DNA from: Rheinheimera sp. | GTDB taxonomy: Bacteria > Pseudomonadota > Gammaproteobacteria > Enterobacterales > Alteromonadaceae | NCBI RefSeq assembly: GCF_030824435.1 | Contig: NZ_JAVBXS010000008.1 | Span: 26,492 to 90,491 of the forward strand | Reading direction: 5' to 3' | DNA length: 64,000 bases | In this document: piece by piece, positions 1-11,662 of the stretch | Layout of the letters: the number at the start of each line of letters is the position of its first letter | Numbering within the stretch: the first letter of the stretch is position 1 | Translations under genes and position numbers: made by a program | Notes under the pieces: model-generated | Told to the model about the DNA's origin: nothing | Database searches by the model: none | Seen by the model: the letters and a program-made list of their open reading frames with translations, nothing else

Positions 1-881
<881 letters not shown>

Positions 882-902
882 TCAAACCTGTAAACCTAAG
901 CG

Positions 903-1763
903 TTAAACAGCGGCAGCACCGGCGACGATTTCGCTCAGTTCCTGCGTAATAGCTGCCTGACGGGCTTTGTTGTAAACCAGTTTCAAGTCATCCATCAGGT
1001 TGCCGGCGTTGTCGGTAGCGGCCTTCATTGCCACCATCCGCGCTGCCTGTTCACTGGCTGCGTTTTCCACAACACCCTGATAAACCTGAGACTCTACGTA
1101 GCGGTCCAATAACTTCTCGAGGATAGCTTTTGGATCTGGCTCGTAAATGTAGTCCCAGCTGTGACTTCTGGCTGACAGCTCTGCTTTTGGCAAAGGTAAG
1201 AGTTGCTCAATCACTGGCTCTTGCTTCATGGTATTTACAAAGTTGTTGTATACCAGGAACAAACGGTCAATTTTGCCTTCAGAATATTCATTCAGCATCA
1301 CCCGCACAGTACCAATGACATCAGCCAAACGTGGTGTATCGCCTGAACCCACTTGTTGTGCAACTACTTTACCGCCAAAACGTTTGAAGAAGGCAGTGGC
1401 TTTGTTACCGATCACGGCAAACTCAGCATTGGCGCCTTTTTCTTTCCACGCTTTGAGGTCGATCATCACACGTTTAAATTCGTTGGTATTCAAGCCGCCG
1501 CAAAGACCCCGGTCTGTTGATATCACAATGTAACCCACGTTTTTCACCGGACGTTCTGTTAAGAACGGGTGGCGATATTCGAGGGTACCATTAGCGATAT
1601 TACCGATCACTTTGCGCATACCTTCAGCGTATGGACGGCTTTGTGCAACCCGCTCTTGCGCTCTGCGCATTTTGCTGACTGCAACCTTTTCCATAGCGCT
1701 GGTGATCTTACGAGTATTGTTAATACTCCCGATCTTACTTTTTATCTCTTTTGCGCCGGCCAT
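903..1763 (-). CDS. atpG: ATP synthase F1 subunit gamma
   Basis: Central rotor shaft of F1 that couples proton flow in F0 to catalysis in the alpha/beta ring. The 286-residue product has the standard length and the conserved terminal helices: an N-terminal segment with [20 protein letters not shown] and a C-terminal segment [14 protein letters not shown] that together form the coiled coil in the alpha3beta3 cavity. ATG start at 1761-1763, between atpA and atpD in the usual operon order. Confidence 0.97.
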   Translation of the reverse strand: MAGAKEIKSKIGSINNTRKITSAMEKVAVSKMRRAQERVAQSRPYAEGMRKVIGNIANGTLEYRHPFLTERPVKNVGYIVISTDRGLCGGLNTNEFKRVMIDLKAWKEKGANAEFAVIGNKATAFFKRFGGKVVAQQVGSGDTPRLADVIGTVRVMLNEYSEGKIDRLFLVYNNFVNTMKQEPVIEQLLPLPKAELSARSHSWDYIYEPDPKAILEKLLDRYVESQVYQGVVENAASEQAARMVAMKAATDNAGNLMDDLKLVYNKARQAAITQELSEIVAGAAAV

Positions 1764-1825
1764 GACTAATCTCCGAAAATTTCAACGAAGGGTGGTGTTA
1801 CCACCACCCGATGCCAATACCTGAA

Positions 1826-3367
1826 TTACCAGGTCTGAGTCGCTTTAAACTTCTCAATCGCGCCTTTAATAGTGGCTTCGATTTGGTCGTTGTAGTTACC
1901 GGTTTTGTTCAGATCAGCCATGAATGCGCCGTGCTCTGCATGCATGTAAGCCAGCAGGGCAGCTTCGAAGTCGAGAATTTTCGCAACTTCAACGTCTTTC
2001 ATGTAGCCTTTTTCGATGGCAAAAATCGACACGCCCATATCAGCTACGCCCATTGGTGCGTACTGTAACTGCTTCATCAGTTCAGTTACTTTCTGACCAT
2101 GGTCTAACTGCGCACGGGTCGCGTCGTCCAGGTCTGAAGCAAACTGAGCAAATGCCGCTAGTTCAGAGAACTGAGCTAATGCCAGACGGATACCACCACC
2201 AAGCTTTTTGATGATTTTGGTCTGAGCAGCACCACCAACACGGGATACCGAAATACCAGCGTTTACTGCTGGACGGATACCGGCGTTAAACAGGTTAGAT
2301 TCTAAGAAGATCTGACCGTCTGTGATTGAAATCACGTTGGTTGGTACGAATGCAGAAACGTCACCACCCTGGGTTTCAATGATTGGCAGTGCGGTTAAAG
2401 AACCGGTTTTGCCTTTCACTGCGCCATTGGTTAAACGCTCAACATAATGCTCGTTTACACGAGATGCACGCTCTAACAGACGGCTGTGTAAATAGAATAC
2501 GTCGCCCGGGTAAGCTTCACGTCCTGGTGGACGGCGTAGCAACAGAGAGATTTGACGGTAAGCAACAGCTTGTTTTGACAAGTCATCGTATACGATCAAC
2601 GCATCTTCGCCGAGGTCACGGAAGTATTCACCCATGGTACAGCCAGAGTATGGCGCCAGGAATTGCAGGGCAGCAGCTTCAGAAGCAGAAGCAACAACAA
2701 CGATAGTGTGTGCTAAAGCGCCGTGCTCTTCCAGCTTACGTACTACGTTGGCGATGGTCGAAGCTTTCTGACCGATACAAACGTAAATACATTTCACGCC
2801 AGAAGTTTTCTGGTTGATGATGGCGTCGATGGCCAGCGCTGTTTTACCAGTCTGACGGTCACCGATGATCAGCTCACGCTGGCCACGGCCGATTGGAATC
2901 ATCGCGTCCACTGATTTGTAACCGGTTTGCATTGGCTGATCTACCGATTGACGGTCGATAACGCCTGGTGCAATTTTTTCTACCGGTGCAAATGCAGTGG
3001 CTGCAATTGGGCCTTTGCCGTCGATTGGTTCACCTAAAGTGTTGACCACACGACCTAACAGGGCTGGACCTACCGGCACTTCTAAAATACGGCCAGTGGC
3101 TTTTACTTTGATACCTTCACGCAGGTCCGCATAAGGACCCATAACTACGGCACCTACAGAGCTGCGCTCTAAGTTCAGTGCGATAGCGTAACGGTTACCA
3201 GGAAGCTCGATCATCTCACCTTGCATACAGTCAGCAAGGCCATTGATACGGATAATACCATCGGTAACAGACACGATAGTACCTTCGTTACGAGCTTCAC
3301 TGACAACTTCAAACTGAGCAATACGTTGTTTGATCAGTTCAGAGATTTCAGTGGAATTCAGTTGCAT
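1826..3367 (-). CDS. atpA: ATP synthase F1 subunit alpha
   Basis: Non-catalytic nucleotide-binding subunit of F1, 513 residues, the same length as in E. coli. The Walker A motif GDRQTGKT is at residues 169-176, and the region around residue 340-380 (the [18 protein letters not shown] segment) carries the conserved alpha/beta family signature. It lies between atpH and atpG with short gaps (14 and 62 bases), consistent with one transcript. ATG start at 3365-3367. Confidence 0.98.
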   Translation of the reverse strand: MQLNSTEISELIKQRIAQFEVVSEARNEGTIVSVTDGIIRINGLADCMQGEMIELPGNRYAIALNLERSSVGAVVMGPYADLREGIKVKATGRILEVPVGPALLGRVVNTLGEPIDGKGPIAATAFAPVEKIAPGVIDRQSVDQPMQTGYKSVDAMIPIGRGQRELIIGDRQTGKTALAIDAIINQKTSGVKCIYVCIGQKASTIANVVRKLEEHGALAHTIVVVASASEAAALQFLAPYSGCTMGEYFRDLGEDALIVYDDLSKQAVAYRQISLLLRRPPGREAYPGDVFYLHSRLLERASRVNEHYVERLTNGAVKGKTGSLTALPIIETQGGDVSAFVPTNVISITDGQIFLESNLFNAGIRPAVNAGISVSRVGGAAQTKIIKKLGGGIRLALAQFSELAAFAQFASDLDDATRAQLDHGQKVTELMKQLQYAPMGVADMGVSIFAIEKGYMKDVEVAKILDFEAALLAYMHAEHGAFMADLNKTGNYNDQIEATIKGAIEKFKATQTW

Positions 3368-3381
3368 GCTCTAATCCCCAA

Positions 3382-3915
3382 TTATGACTGCAGCGCAGTG
3401 GCTAAACGGTCTAACTTACCGCGAACTGAGCCATCAATAACCATATCACCGGCTTTGATTAACATACCACCGACAACTGTCGGGTCTACGCTACAGTTCA
3501 ACTTAACATTGCGTGCTAAACGCTGTGATAAAGCTGTGACCAGCTTTTCCTGTTGTGCTTTGCTCAGTACAGTTGCAGATACAACATCAACTGTTGCTTC
3601 TTTCTCAAACTCAGCTTTTAACAGCAGGAAAGCTTCCAGCACAGCAGGCAACGCCAATAAACGTTTGTTTTCCGCCATCACTTTAATGAAGTTCTGGCCT
3701 TGTTCATTGAGTTGCGCACCACAAACCTGGATAAAAAACTCTGCTTGTGCTTCTGCACCAGCGTTGCTTTGTAAGCGCTCGGCAACAACAGCGTTGTTTG
3801 CTACTTCAGCAGCAAAAAACAGCATATCAGCCCAGGCCGCCAAAGCGTTTTGTTCAACAGCAAAGTCAAACGCCGCTTTGGCATAAGGACGAGCTACATT
3901 CGTCAAATCAGACAT
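3382..3915 (-). CDS. atpH: ATP synthase F1 subunit delta
   Basis: Peripheral stalk subunit (OSCP type) that ties the top of F1 to the b-subunit dimer. The product is 177 residues, as in E. coli. It begins MSDLTNVARPYAKAAFDFA, a typical delta N-terminus (ARPYA.A.F), and ends in the segment DGSVRGKLDRLATAL that is conserved at the delta C-terminus (hence GSVRGKL). It sits 11 bases after atpF and 14 before atpA. Confidence 0.96.
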   Translation of the reverse strand: MSDLTNVARPYAKAAFDFAVEQNALAAWADMLFFAAEVANNAVVAERLQSNAGAEAQAEFFIQVCGAQLNEQGQNFIKVMAENKRLLALPAVLEAFLLLKAEFEKEATVDVVSATVLSKAQQEKLVTALSQRLARNVKLNCSVDPTVVGGMLIKAGDMVIDGSVRGKLDRLATALQS

Positions 3916-3926
3916 GGCTCTTCCTC

Positions 3927-4397
3927 TTACAGTTCAGCTACCAGTTTTTCCAGGATGTCGCTGTGAGCAGCTTCATCAATTTCACGTTGAAGAATACGTT
4001 CAGCGCCAGCTACTGCTAAAGCAGCAACTTGCTTACGTAAATCTTCTTTCGCACGGATGCGTTCAGCGTCGACTTCAGCTTTGGCCTGAGTCAGGATTTT
4101 TTCCCGCTCAGCCTGCGCTTTAACCGCAGCTTCTTCAATAATCTGCGCTTCGCGTTTTTTAGCCTGGTCAATCAGGGCTGCGCCCTGAGCTTTAGCTTCA
4201 ATCAGCTGTTTTTTTGCATTCTCTTGCGCTAAACGCAGATCCTGTTCGGCGCGATCACTTGCGGCCAGGCCATCTGCAATTTTTTGCTGACGAGTTTCAA
4301 TGGCGCCGATAATTGGTGGCCATACCCATTTCATACAGGCAATGACAAACACCAAAAACGCGATTAACTCACCAATGAGAGTGGCGTTAATATTCAC
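3927..4397 (-). CDS. atpF: ATP synthase F0 subunit b
   Basis: Stator stalk subunit: one N-terminal membrane helix (about residues 5-28) followed by a long charged, alanine-rich coiled coil that dimerises and reaches up to delta. Length 156 residues, as in E. coli. The start is GTG (4395-4397), chosen because the product then begins [14 protein letters not shown], matching the family, and because an AAGGAG-type ribosome site lies just upstream. It is the fourth gene of the atp cluster after I, B and E. Confidence 0.96.
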   Translation of the reverse strand: MNINATLIGELIAFLVFVIACMKWVWPPIIGAIETRQQKIADGLAASDRAEQDLRLAQENAKKQLIEAKAQGAALIDQAKKREAQIIEEAAVKAQAEREKILTQAKAEVDAERIRAKEDLRKQVAALAVAGAERILQREIDEAAHSDILEKLVAEL

Positions 4398-4445
4398 GAA
4401 CGCTTCTCCTTAATTACAAAAAGTAAATGTTCTGTTGGCTGCCAA

Positions 4446-5926
<1,481 letters not shown>

Positions 5927-6054
5927 CGAATACCACCTGTAGAATGCTCAAACTACAGCGCAAAAAACTCGCGCAAGTATACTTAACTGCCTTATTTTTG
6001 CAACCAAAAGCGGCGCTAAGGCTTGATTTGTCGGTATTTTGGTAATCCAACTGC

Positions 6055-6954
6055 TTAGTTTTCAGCCGAGGCCAGACCAAGCTTTTCCAAAATGCCATCC
6101 AGTTCATTCAGATTGCTATATCCGATCACCAATTCACCTTTGCCCTTTTTGCTGTAACTGATACTGACAGGCGCGGCAAAACGTTCACTTAAACGCTGTT
6201 CAAGTGCAGCGACATCCGGGTCTTTGACCTTTGGCTGAACTTCAGGTGTGGGTTCCAACAGACGGCGCACCAGATTTTCGGTTTCACGTACTGTCAGCTG
6301 TTTAGCAGCAATAACACGGCCGGCGTCAGATTGCTGCTGCTCGGTTAACGCCAGCAAAGCGCGGGCATGGCCCATTTCAATATCACCGTGTTCCAGCAGG
6401 GTTTTTACATCATCAGCCAGTTGGTTTAAACGAAGTAAATTGGTGACAGTTGTGCGGGATTTACCAACAGCATCAGCAACTTGCTGATGTGTCAGTTCAA
6501 ATTCAGTGAGCAAACGTTGCAACGCAATGGCTTCTTCCATTGCATTGAGATCTTCCCGCTGGATATTTTCAATCAGCGCAATAGCAACAGCGGCCTCATC
6601 AGGTACGTTTTTGATAATACAAGGAATTTCAGCAAGACCGGCAATTTGTGAAGCACGCCAGCGCCTTTCACCTGCAATAATTTCAAAGGACTCTGCAGCC
6701 AGCTGGCGCACCACTATCGGCTGAATAATGCCCTGAGCGCGGATAGAGCTGGCTAAATCATCCAACGCTTCTTGTGACATGTCTTTACGTGGCTGATATT
6801 TACCTGGTTTTAACCATTCTATCGGTAATTTTTGTAATTCGTGTGGATGACTTTCAAGCTGAACAACATCAGCGTCCTGCACCTGGGCATTTGGCCGCCC
6901 TGAGGTTAACAAAGCGTCCAGACCCCGTCCTAAACCACGTTTTTTTACCGACAT
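6055..6954 (-). CDS. parB: Chromosome partitioning protein ParB (Spo0J family)
   Basis: Centromere-binding CTP-switch protein that loads on parS and spreads along DNA near the origin. 299 residues. The N-terminus RGLGRGLDALL is the ParA-stimulating tail; the catalytic/CTP region includes GERRWRA around residue 95-101 (preceded by the PIVVR segment), followed by the helix-turn-helix with GKSRTTVTNLLRL around residues 165-177, and a C-terminal dimerisation domain ending in KGKGELVIGYSNLNELDGIL. It follows parA by 23 bases. Two matching parS palindromes are present in recF in this window. Confidence 0.97.
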   Translation of the reverse strand: MSVKKRGLGRGLDALLTSGRPNAQVQDADVVQLESHPHELQKLPIEWLKPGKYQPRKDMSQEALDDLASSIRAQGIIQPIVVRQLAAESFEIIAGERRWRASQIAGLAEIPCIIKNVPDEAAVAIALIENIQREDLNAMEEAIALQRLLTEFELTHQQVADAVGKSRTTVTNLLRLNQLADDVKTLLEHGDIEMGHARALLALTEQQQSDAGRVIAAKQLTVRETENLVRRLLEPTPEVQPKVKDPDVAALEQRLSERFAAPVSISYSKKGKGELVIGYSNLNELDGILEKLGLASAEN

Positions 6955-6977
6955 TGCGCCTTAATTCCTTAAAAATT

Positions 6978-7772
6978 TCAGACAGAAGCTGCTGTTTTTA
7001 TTTGTTTTTTATCCGAACGACGCAATATTTCACCGGCCAGTGCCAGGTAAGCTTTTGCGCCGGTTGAGCTTTTGTCGTAATACATCACAGGGGTACCAAA
7101 ACTTGGCGCTTCCGCCAAACGAACATTACGGGGTATCACTGCACGATAAACTTTTTCACCAAAATGCCGTTTTAGCTGCTCAGAAACATCATTGGCCAAA
7201 CGGTTGCGCGGGTCGTACATGGTCCGCAAAATACCTTCGATTTTCAGATCGGCATTTACCACTGCGGCCAGTTTATTGATGGTTTCCACCAGTGCCGTTA
7301 AACCTTCCAGCGCATAATATTCACATTGCATCGGCACCAAAACTGAATCTGCAGCAGCCATGGCATTCACCGTCAACATATTCAGAGAAGGCGGACAATC
7401 AATAAAAATAAAGTCGTATTGGTCGCGGTAATTTTTCAGTGCATTACGCAGTCGCAGTTCACGGGCAAATACATCCAGCAAACGTACTTCGGCTGCTGTC
7501 ACATCTGAGTTAGCAGCAACCAGGTGATATCCGCCGGCAGTTTCTTTGACCACGACTTCAGACAAGGGCTTTTCATCAACCAGCAACTCGTAGGCAGTTG
7601 CCGGCACTTCGTATTTATCAACACCACTGCCCATAGTGGCATTGCCCTGCGGATCTAAATCAATCAGTAATACTTTACGTTTGGTTGCCGCCATCGAAGC
7701 GGCCAGATTGACTGCGGTTGTGGTTTTACCAACACCACCTTTCTGATTCGCAATAGCGATGATTTTTCCCAC
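6978..7772 (-). CDS. parA: Chromosome partitioning ATPase ParA (Soj)
   Basis: Walker-type ATPase that moves ParB-parS complexes and so segregates the new origin. 264 residues with the deviant Walker A KGGVGKTT at residues 11-18 and the Walker B segment FIFIDCPPSLNMLTVNA. The start is GTG at 7770-7772, preceded by a GAGGGA ribosome site. It lies 21 bases after rsmG, in the rsmG-parA-parB order common in gammaproteobacteria that keep chromosomal parABS. Confidence 0.97.
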   Translation of the reverse strand: MGKIIAIANQKGGVGKTTTAVNLAASMAATKRKVLLIDLDPQGNATMGSGVDKYEVPATAYELLVDEKPLSEVVVKETAGGYHLVAANSDVTAAEVRLLDVFARELRLRNALKNYRDQYDFIFIDCPPSLNMLTVNAMAAADSVLVPMQCEYYALEGLTALVETINKLAAVVNADLKIEGILRTMYDPRNRLANDVSEQLKRHFGEKVYRAVIPRNVRLAEAPSFGTPVMYYDKSSTGAKAYLALAGEILRRSDKKQIKTAASV

Positions 7773-7793
7773 AGCATTCCCTCGAAAAGTAAA

Positions 7794-8417
7794 TCAGGTT
7801 GGCACTTTTTCCACTACGACCAAAAAGCGTTGCCCGGTCAGTTCCGGTACTAATAAAGTCTCGTTGGCGACAACTTTAACAAAATCCGGCAAAGCTGCAA
7901 TTTCTTCTGCAGCCTGAGCACCTTTCATCGCAAGAAACTGGCCGTTATTGGCAGGCAAATGAGCACACCAGCCGATCATATCACTTAACGAAGCAAAAGC
8001 ACGACTGAGTACCACATCATAACCAGGATCTGGCTGATGCTCTTCGACACGGCTTTGTAATGGCGTGACGTTTTTCAAGCCCAGCTGTAATTTCACCTGA
8101 TTTAAAAAGCGGATCCTTTTGCCAAGGCTATCCAGCAAAGTGAACTCTTTATCGGGAAAACAAATGGCCAGTGGGATCCCAGGTAAACCAGGGCCAGTGC
8201 CGACATCAATAATACGTTGGCCTTTGATAAAAGGTGCTACGGCCAGGCTGTCCATAATGTGTTTTACTAACATTTCCATCGGATCACGCACCGACGTCAG
8301 GTTGTAAGCACTGTTCCATTTATCCAGCAACTGTACGTACTGCACTAACTGCTGAAGTTGCTGTTCTGACAATTGCAGGCTGGTCTGCGCGACCAGTTTT
8401 TTAAGTTTTGCGAGCAT
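7794..8417 (-). CDS. rsmG: 16S rRNA (guanine527-N7)-methyltransferase
   Basis: Methylates N7 of G527 in 16S rRNA using S-adenosylmethionine; older name gidB. 207 residues, the same as in E. coli. The SAM-binding motif is visible as [16 protein letters not shown] around residues 70-85, preceded by the conserved NLTSVRDP segment near residues 39-46. It follows mnmG by 34 bases and is probably cotranscribed with it and with parAB. Confidence 0.97.
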   Translation of the reverse strand: MLAKLKKLVAQTSLQLSEQQLQQLVQYVQLLDKWNSAYNLTSVRDPMEMLVKHIMDSLAVAPFIKGQRIIDVGTGPGLPGIPLAICFPDKEFTLLDSLGKRIRFLNQVKLQLGLKNVTPLQSRVEEHQPDPGYDVVLSRAFASLSDMIGWCAHLPANNGQFLAMKGAQAAEEIAALPDFVKVVANETLLVPELTGQRFLVVVEKVPT

Positions 8418-8451
8418 TTTTATCCTGTAAAATCAGTTGATAATGGTCTGC

Positions 8452-10341
8452 TCAGGCAGACTTGCGTAACAAACCCTGTTTTTTCAGGAATACCAATAAC
8501 AATGAAATCGCCGCTGGTGTAATACCGGAAATCCGTGATGCCTGGCCAACAGTTTCAGGTTGTGACTGATTCAATTTGACGATGACTTCATTGGACAAAC
8601 CTTTGACAACGCTATAGTCAAACTGGGCAGGTAAACGGGTGCTCTCGTTACGCTCCTGCTTGGCAATTTCGTCCTGCTGCCTGTTGATATAACCTTCGTA
8701 TTTGATCTGGATTTCAACTTGTTCTGCAGCTGCAGGGTCGATAAGCGCCGGGCCAACACCTTCAATCGCCATCAAATCCTGATAATTCACTTCAGGACGG
8801 CGGATCAGATCTTCCAGGCTGGCTTCACGGCTTAAAGGCGTTTTCAGCAGTGTATTCACTTGAGCCAGAGCTGCATGTTGCGGGTGGATCCAGTTTTGCT
8901 TCAGCCGTTGGCGTTCAAGCTCAATCTGCTCAATTTTAATGTTAAATGCCGCCCAGCGCGCATCGTCCACTAAACCAAGTTCACGGCCTTTGGTTGTTAA
9001 ACGCAAATCGGCGTTGTCTTCACGCAGCATCAGGCGATATTCAGCACGGCTGGTGAACATACGGTAGGGTTCTTTGGTTCCCATTGTTGTCAGATCGTCA
9101 ACCAATACACCGGTATAAGCCTGATCGCGGCTTGGTACCCATGCCTCTTTTTCCTGCACAAAAAGTGCAGCGTTTAAACCTGCTAACAAACCCTGGGCAC
9201 CGGCTTCTTCGTAGCCTGTAGTGCCGTTGATTTGACCAGCAAAGAATAAACCTTTGATAAATTTGGTTTCTAATGAAGTTTTCAGATCTCTTGGATCAAA
9301 AAAGTCATATTCAATGGCATAACCAGGGCGGGTGATATGGGCATTTTCCAAACCTGGAATTGACTGTACCAATGCCAGCTGCACGTCAAAAGGCAGACTG
9401 GTGGAAATACCATTTGGATACAACTCGTGGGTGGTTAAACCTTCTGGTTCAATAAAGATCTGATGTTTGTCTTTGTCGGCAAAACGGTTGATCTTGTCTT
9501 CAATAGAAGGGCAATAACGTGGGCCAATACCTTCAATCACACCAGTGTACATTGGTGATCTGTCTAAACCACCCCGAATAATATCGTGTGTTTTTTCATT
9601 GGTGTAGGTGATGTAACAAGGGATTTGTTGTGGATGATCGCTGACTTTTCCCATAAAAGACATCACAGGCAGTGGTGTGTCACCAGGTTGTGGCTGCATT
9701 TTGCCAAAATCAACACTACGGGCGTCGATCCTTGGTGGAGTACCGGTTTTTAACCGGCCAACTCTGAAAGGCAATGCTCTTAAGCGGTTAGCCAAAGCGA
9801 CAGATGGCGGATCGCCGGCTCTGCCGCCTGAATAATTTTCCAACCCAATATGAATTTGACCACCCAGGAAAGTGCCGACAGTCAGCACCACTGTTTTGGC
9901 GGTAAATTTCAGGCCCATTTGGGTAACAACACCACAAACCTGATCGTTTTCAACAATCAGATCATCACATGCTTGCTGGAAAATCTGTAAGTTCTGCTGA
10001 TTTTCCAGAATGTTACGAATAGCAGCGCGATAGAGCTGACGGTCAGCCTGAGCTCGGGTTGCACGTACTGCAGGACCTTTAGAGCTGTTTAGAGTACGGA
10101 ACTGGATCCCCGCGAGATCTGTTGCTTTGGCCATAGCACCACCAAGGGCGTCAATTTCTTTGACCAAATGGCCTTTACCGATACCACCAATAGCCGGGTT
10201 ACAGGACATCAGGCCTAGTGTCTCAACGTTATGGGTTAACAGCAAAGTTTGCATGCCCATGCGTGCGGCCGCCAATGCGGCTTCGGTGCCGGCATGGCCA
10301 CCTCCGACTACAATCACATCGTAACTTTGTTGGAACAACAT
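8452..10341 (-). CDS. mnmG: tRNA uridine-5-carboxymethylaminomethyl modification enzyme MnmG
   Basis: FAD-dependent partner of MnmE that modifies wobble uridine 34 of several tRNAs; older name gidA. From ATG at 10339-10341 the product has 629 residues, equal to the E. coli protein; a longer frame begins 14 codons upstream but its extra residues do not fit the family. The FAD-binding motif [12 protein letters not shown] starts at residue 11. The conserved [17 protein letters not shown] segment and the [10 protein letters not shown] segment carry the two functionally important cysteines. First gene leftward of the origin region. Confidence 0.98.
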   Translation of the reverse strand: MLFQQSYDVIVVGGGHAGTEAALAAARMGMQTLLLTHNVETLGLMSCNPAIGGIGKGHLVKEIDALGGAMAKATDLAGIQFRTLNSSKGPAVRATRAQADRQLYRAAIRNILENQQNLQIFQQACDDLIVENDQVCGVVTQMGLKFTAKTVVLTVGTFLGGQIHIGLENYSGGRAGDPPSVALANRLRALPFRVGRLKTGTPPRIDARSVDFGKMQPQPGDTPLPVMSFMGKVSDHPQQIPCYITYTNEKTHDIIRGGLDRSPMYTGVIEGIGPRYCPSIEDKINRFADKDKHQIFIEPEGLTTHELYPNGISTSLPFDVQLALVQSIPGLENAHITRPGYAIEYDFFDPRDLKTSLETKFIKGLFFAGQINGTTGYEEAGAQGLLAGLNAALFVQEKEAWVPSRDQAYTGVLVDDLTTMGTKEPYRMFTSRAEYRLMLREDNADLRLTTKGRELGLVDDARWAAFNIKIEQIELERQRLKQNWIHPQHAALAQVNTLLKTPLSREASLEDLIRRPEVNYQDLMAIEGVGPALIDPAAAEQVEIQIKYEGYINRQQDEIAKQERNESTRLPAQFDYSVVKGLSNEVIVKLNQSQPETVGQASRISGITPAAISLLLVFLKKQGLLRKSA

Positions 10342-10383
10342 ATCTGCCTCTGTAACTTCAAGGATAACGCGAAAAAAGGGCAC

Positions 10384-10770
10384 GTATTGTAACTGGATCG
10401 CCCCTGAAACGGAATGACTAAAATCTAATCCGGATCCTTATCACTGCTTAAATATATATAAGGATCTTTAAAGAGATCTTCTTATTACTCTTACTACTAA
10501 GCAGAGACTTTTAGGTGGATAACCAATTTTTGCTTAAAAGGATCAAGATCTTACAGAAGATCTAAACTGTGATCTGATCCGGATCTACCCACCTTGATCC
10601 TGTGATCAACTAGCTGTTTTATCCACAGGTCACCAATGCGTTTATTTAATTCAGAGGATAATACCATCTTATTAACCGGCTTATACGGCACTTATGCACA
10701 CTGTGTGATTTTTAATGACTAAATTGTGTATAACACTGTATAGCTGGATCATAACTCAGATCTGAGCTTT
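10384..10770. other. oriC: Chromosomal replication origin (oriC), E. coli-like
   Basis: Non-coding region between mnmG and mioC, the same location as oriC in E. coli and Vibrio. Between 10396 and 10762 there are 14 GATC sites (12 of them by 10607), far above chance, as expected for Dam/SeqA control. An AT-rich stretch at about 10447-10500 with GATCT-containing 13-mer-like units is a plausible unwinding element. DnaA boxes: a perfect TTATCCACA at 10619-10627, a perfect TTATGCACA at 10692-10700, TTATACACA on the minus strand at 10725-10733, and a one-mismatch box on the minus strand at 10514-10522. Limits are approximate. Confidence 0.9.
10619..10627 (+). promoter_or_regulatory. DnaA box in oriC
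   Basis: Exact TTATCCACA, the strongest DnaA-binding nonamer (R1/R4 type), at the right side of the GATC cluster. Other boxes in the region are TTATGCACA at 10692-10700 on the plus strand and TTATACACA at 10725-10733 on the minus strand. Confidence 0.85.
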
Positions 10771-11058
10771 ATCATGCTTTTATCAGATTGATATTAAGAA
10801 TTGCATACTTTAAATGTAGATACTTGGTTTTGTTGGTTTTTCATTGCTGATGCCAACATGGAAGTACGTTAGATATCCAGTTTCTGGACAGTGACTTGTG
10901 TAGTTGGCGGGCTGAAATGCCCGCCTTTTTTTTCAGATAAAAAAGTTAAGGGGAGAGTTTTTACACTCAGGATCTTTATGCCTGAAGAGTGACAATTTAA
11001 GTTTTAGTTATTTTTTAGATTAAAAAAACAAACTTGTATTAAAGAAGCTGGCGAATAA

Positions 11059-11496
11059 TCAGCTGAGTTTTTTGATAAACTCCGTGAGCCAGGCACATGC
11101 CTGATCTTCTGGTAACTCTGCTGTTAAAACATCAATATTTAATGCCAGACCCAGTGCCTGAGCACCATTTTTCTGCAACAAAGCTTCCATTTTGCGACCC
11201 GCCAGACAAAAAGTATCATAGCTGGAGTCACCTAAAGTGATCACGGCATAAGAAACTGTGGTAAGATCACTTCGATCTTGTGCTAATTGATCCGCAAAGG
11301 GTTGGATATTGTCGGGCAGATCACCCGCACCGTAGGTCGAGGTGATCACTAACCAGATAGCGTTTCTGGTCAGTTGTTCTAATTCGGGTGTCAGATGCAG
11401 CCTGACTTCATAACCCGCTTGTACCAGTGTATCAGCTACTTGTTCAGCAGTGTATTCAGCTGCGCCCATTTGGCTGCCCACGAGGATCTCAATCAT
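11059..11496 (-). CDS. mioC: Flavodoxin-like protein MioC
   Basis: Small FMN-binding flavodoxin-like protein; in E. coli MioC supports biotin synthase activity in vitro. 145 residues with the phosphate-binding loop GSQMGAAEYTA at residues 7-17 and the flavin-contacting segments STYGAGDLPDN (about 52-62) and LGDSSYDTFCLAG (about 88-100). It is transcribed toward oriC, as in E. coli, where mioC transcription passes through the origin. The 288-base stretch from 10771 to 11058 on its downstream side holds no gene that I can see, only a GC hairpin-like segment near 10904-10930. Confidence 0.93.
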   Translation of the reverse strand: MIEILVGSQMGAAEYTAEQVADTLVQAGYEVRLHLTPELEQLTRNAIWLVITSTYGAGDLPDNIQPFADQLAQDRSDLTTVSYAVITLGDSSYDTFCLAGRKMEALLQKNGAQALGLALNIDVLTAELPEDQACAWLTEFIKKLS

Positions 11497-11662
11497 CTGT
11501 CAAACCTTTGTCAGGAAAAATGATTGGCTATACTACTGGAATAAAAACGTGCAAAGCCACGCTTTTTGCACGTTTGGGGTATTTTTACAGCAAAGCAGGC
11601 TCTGTAAAACTACAATAGCACAACCACCTATCGCCTGCGTGTTATTGAGGTTTATACAATAT

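Noticed and set aside
3221..3886. 221-residue rightward ORF opposite atpA/atpH
   Set aside because: Antisense shadow of two unambiguous ATP synthase genes, with low-complexity Ser/Ala/Asn composition.
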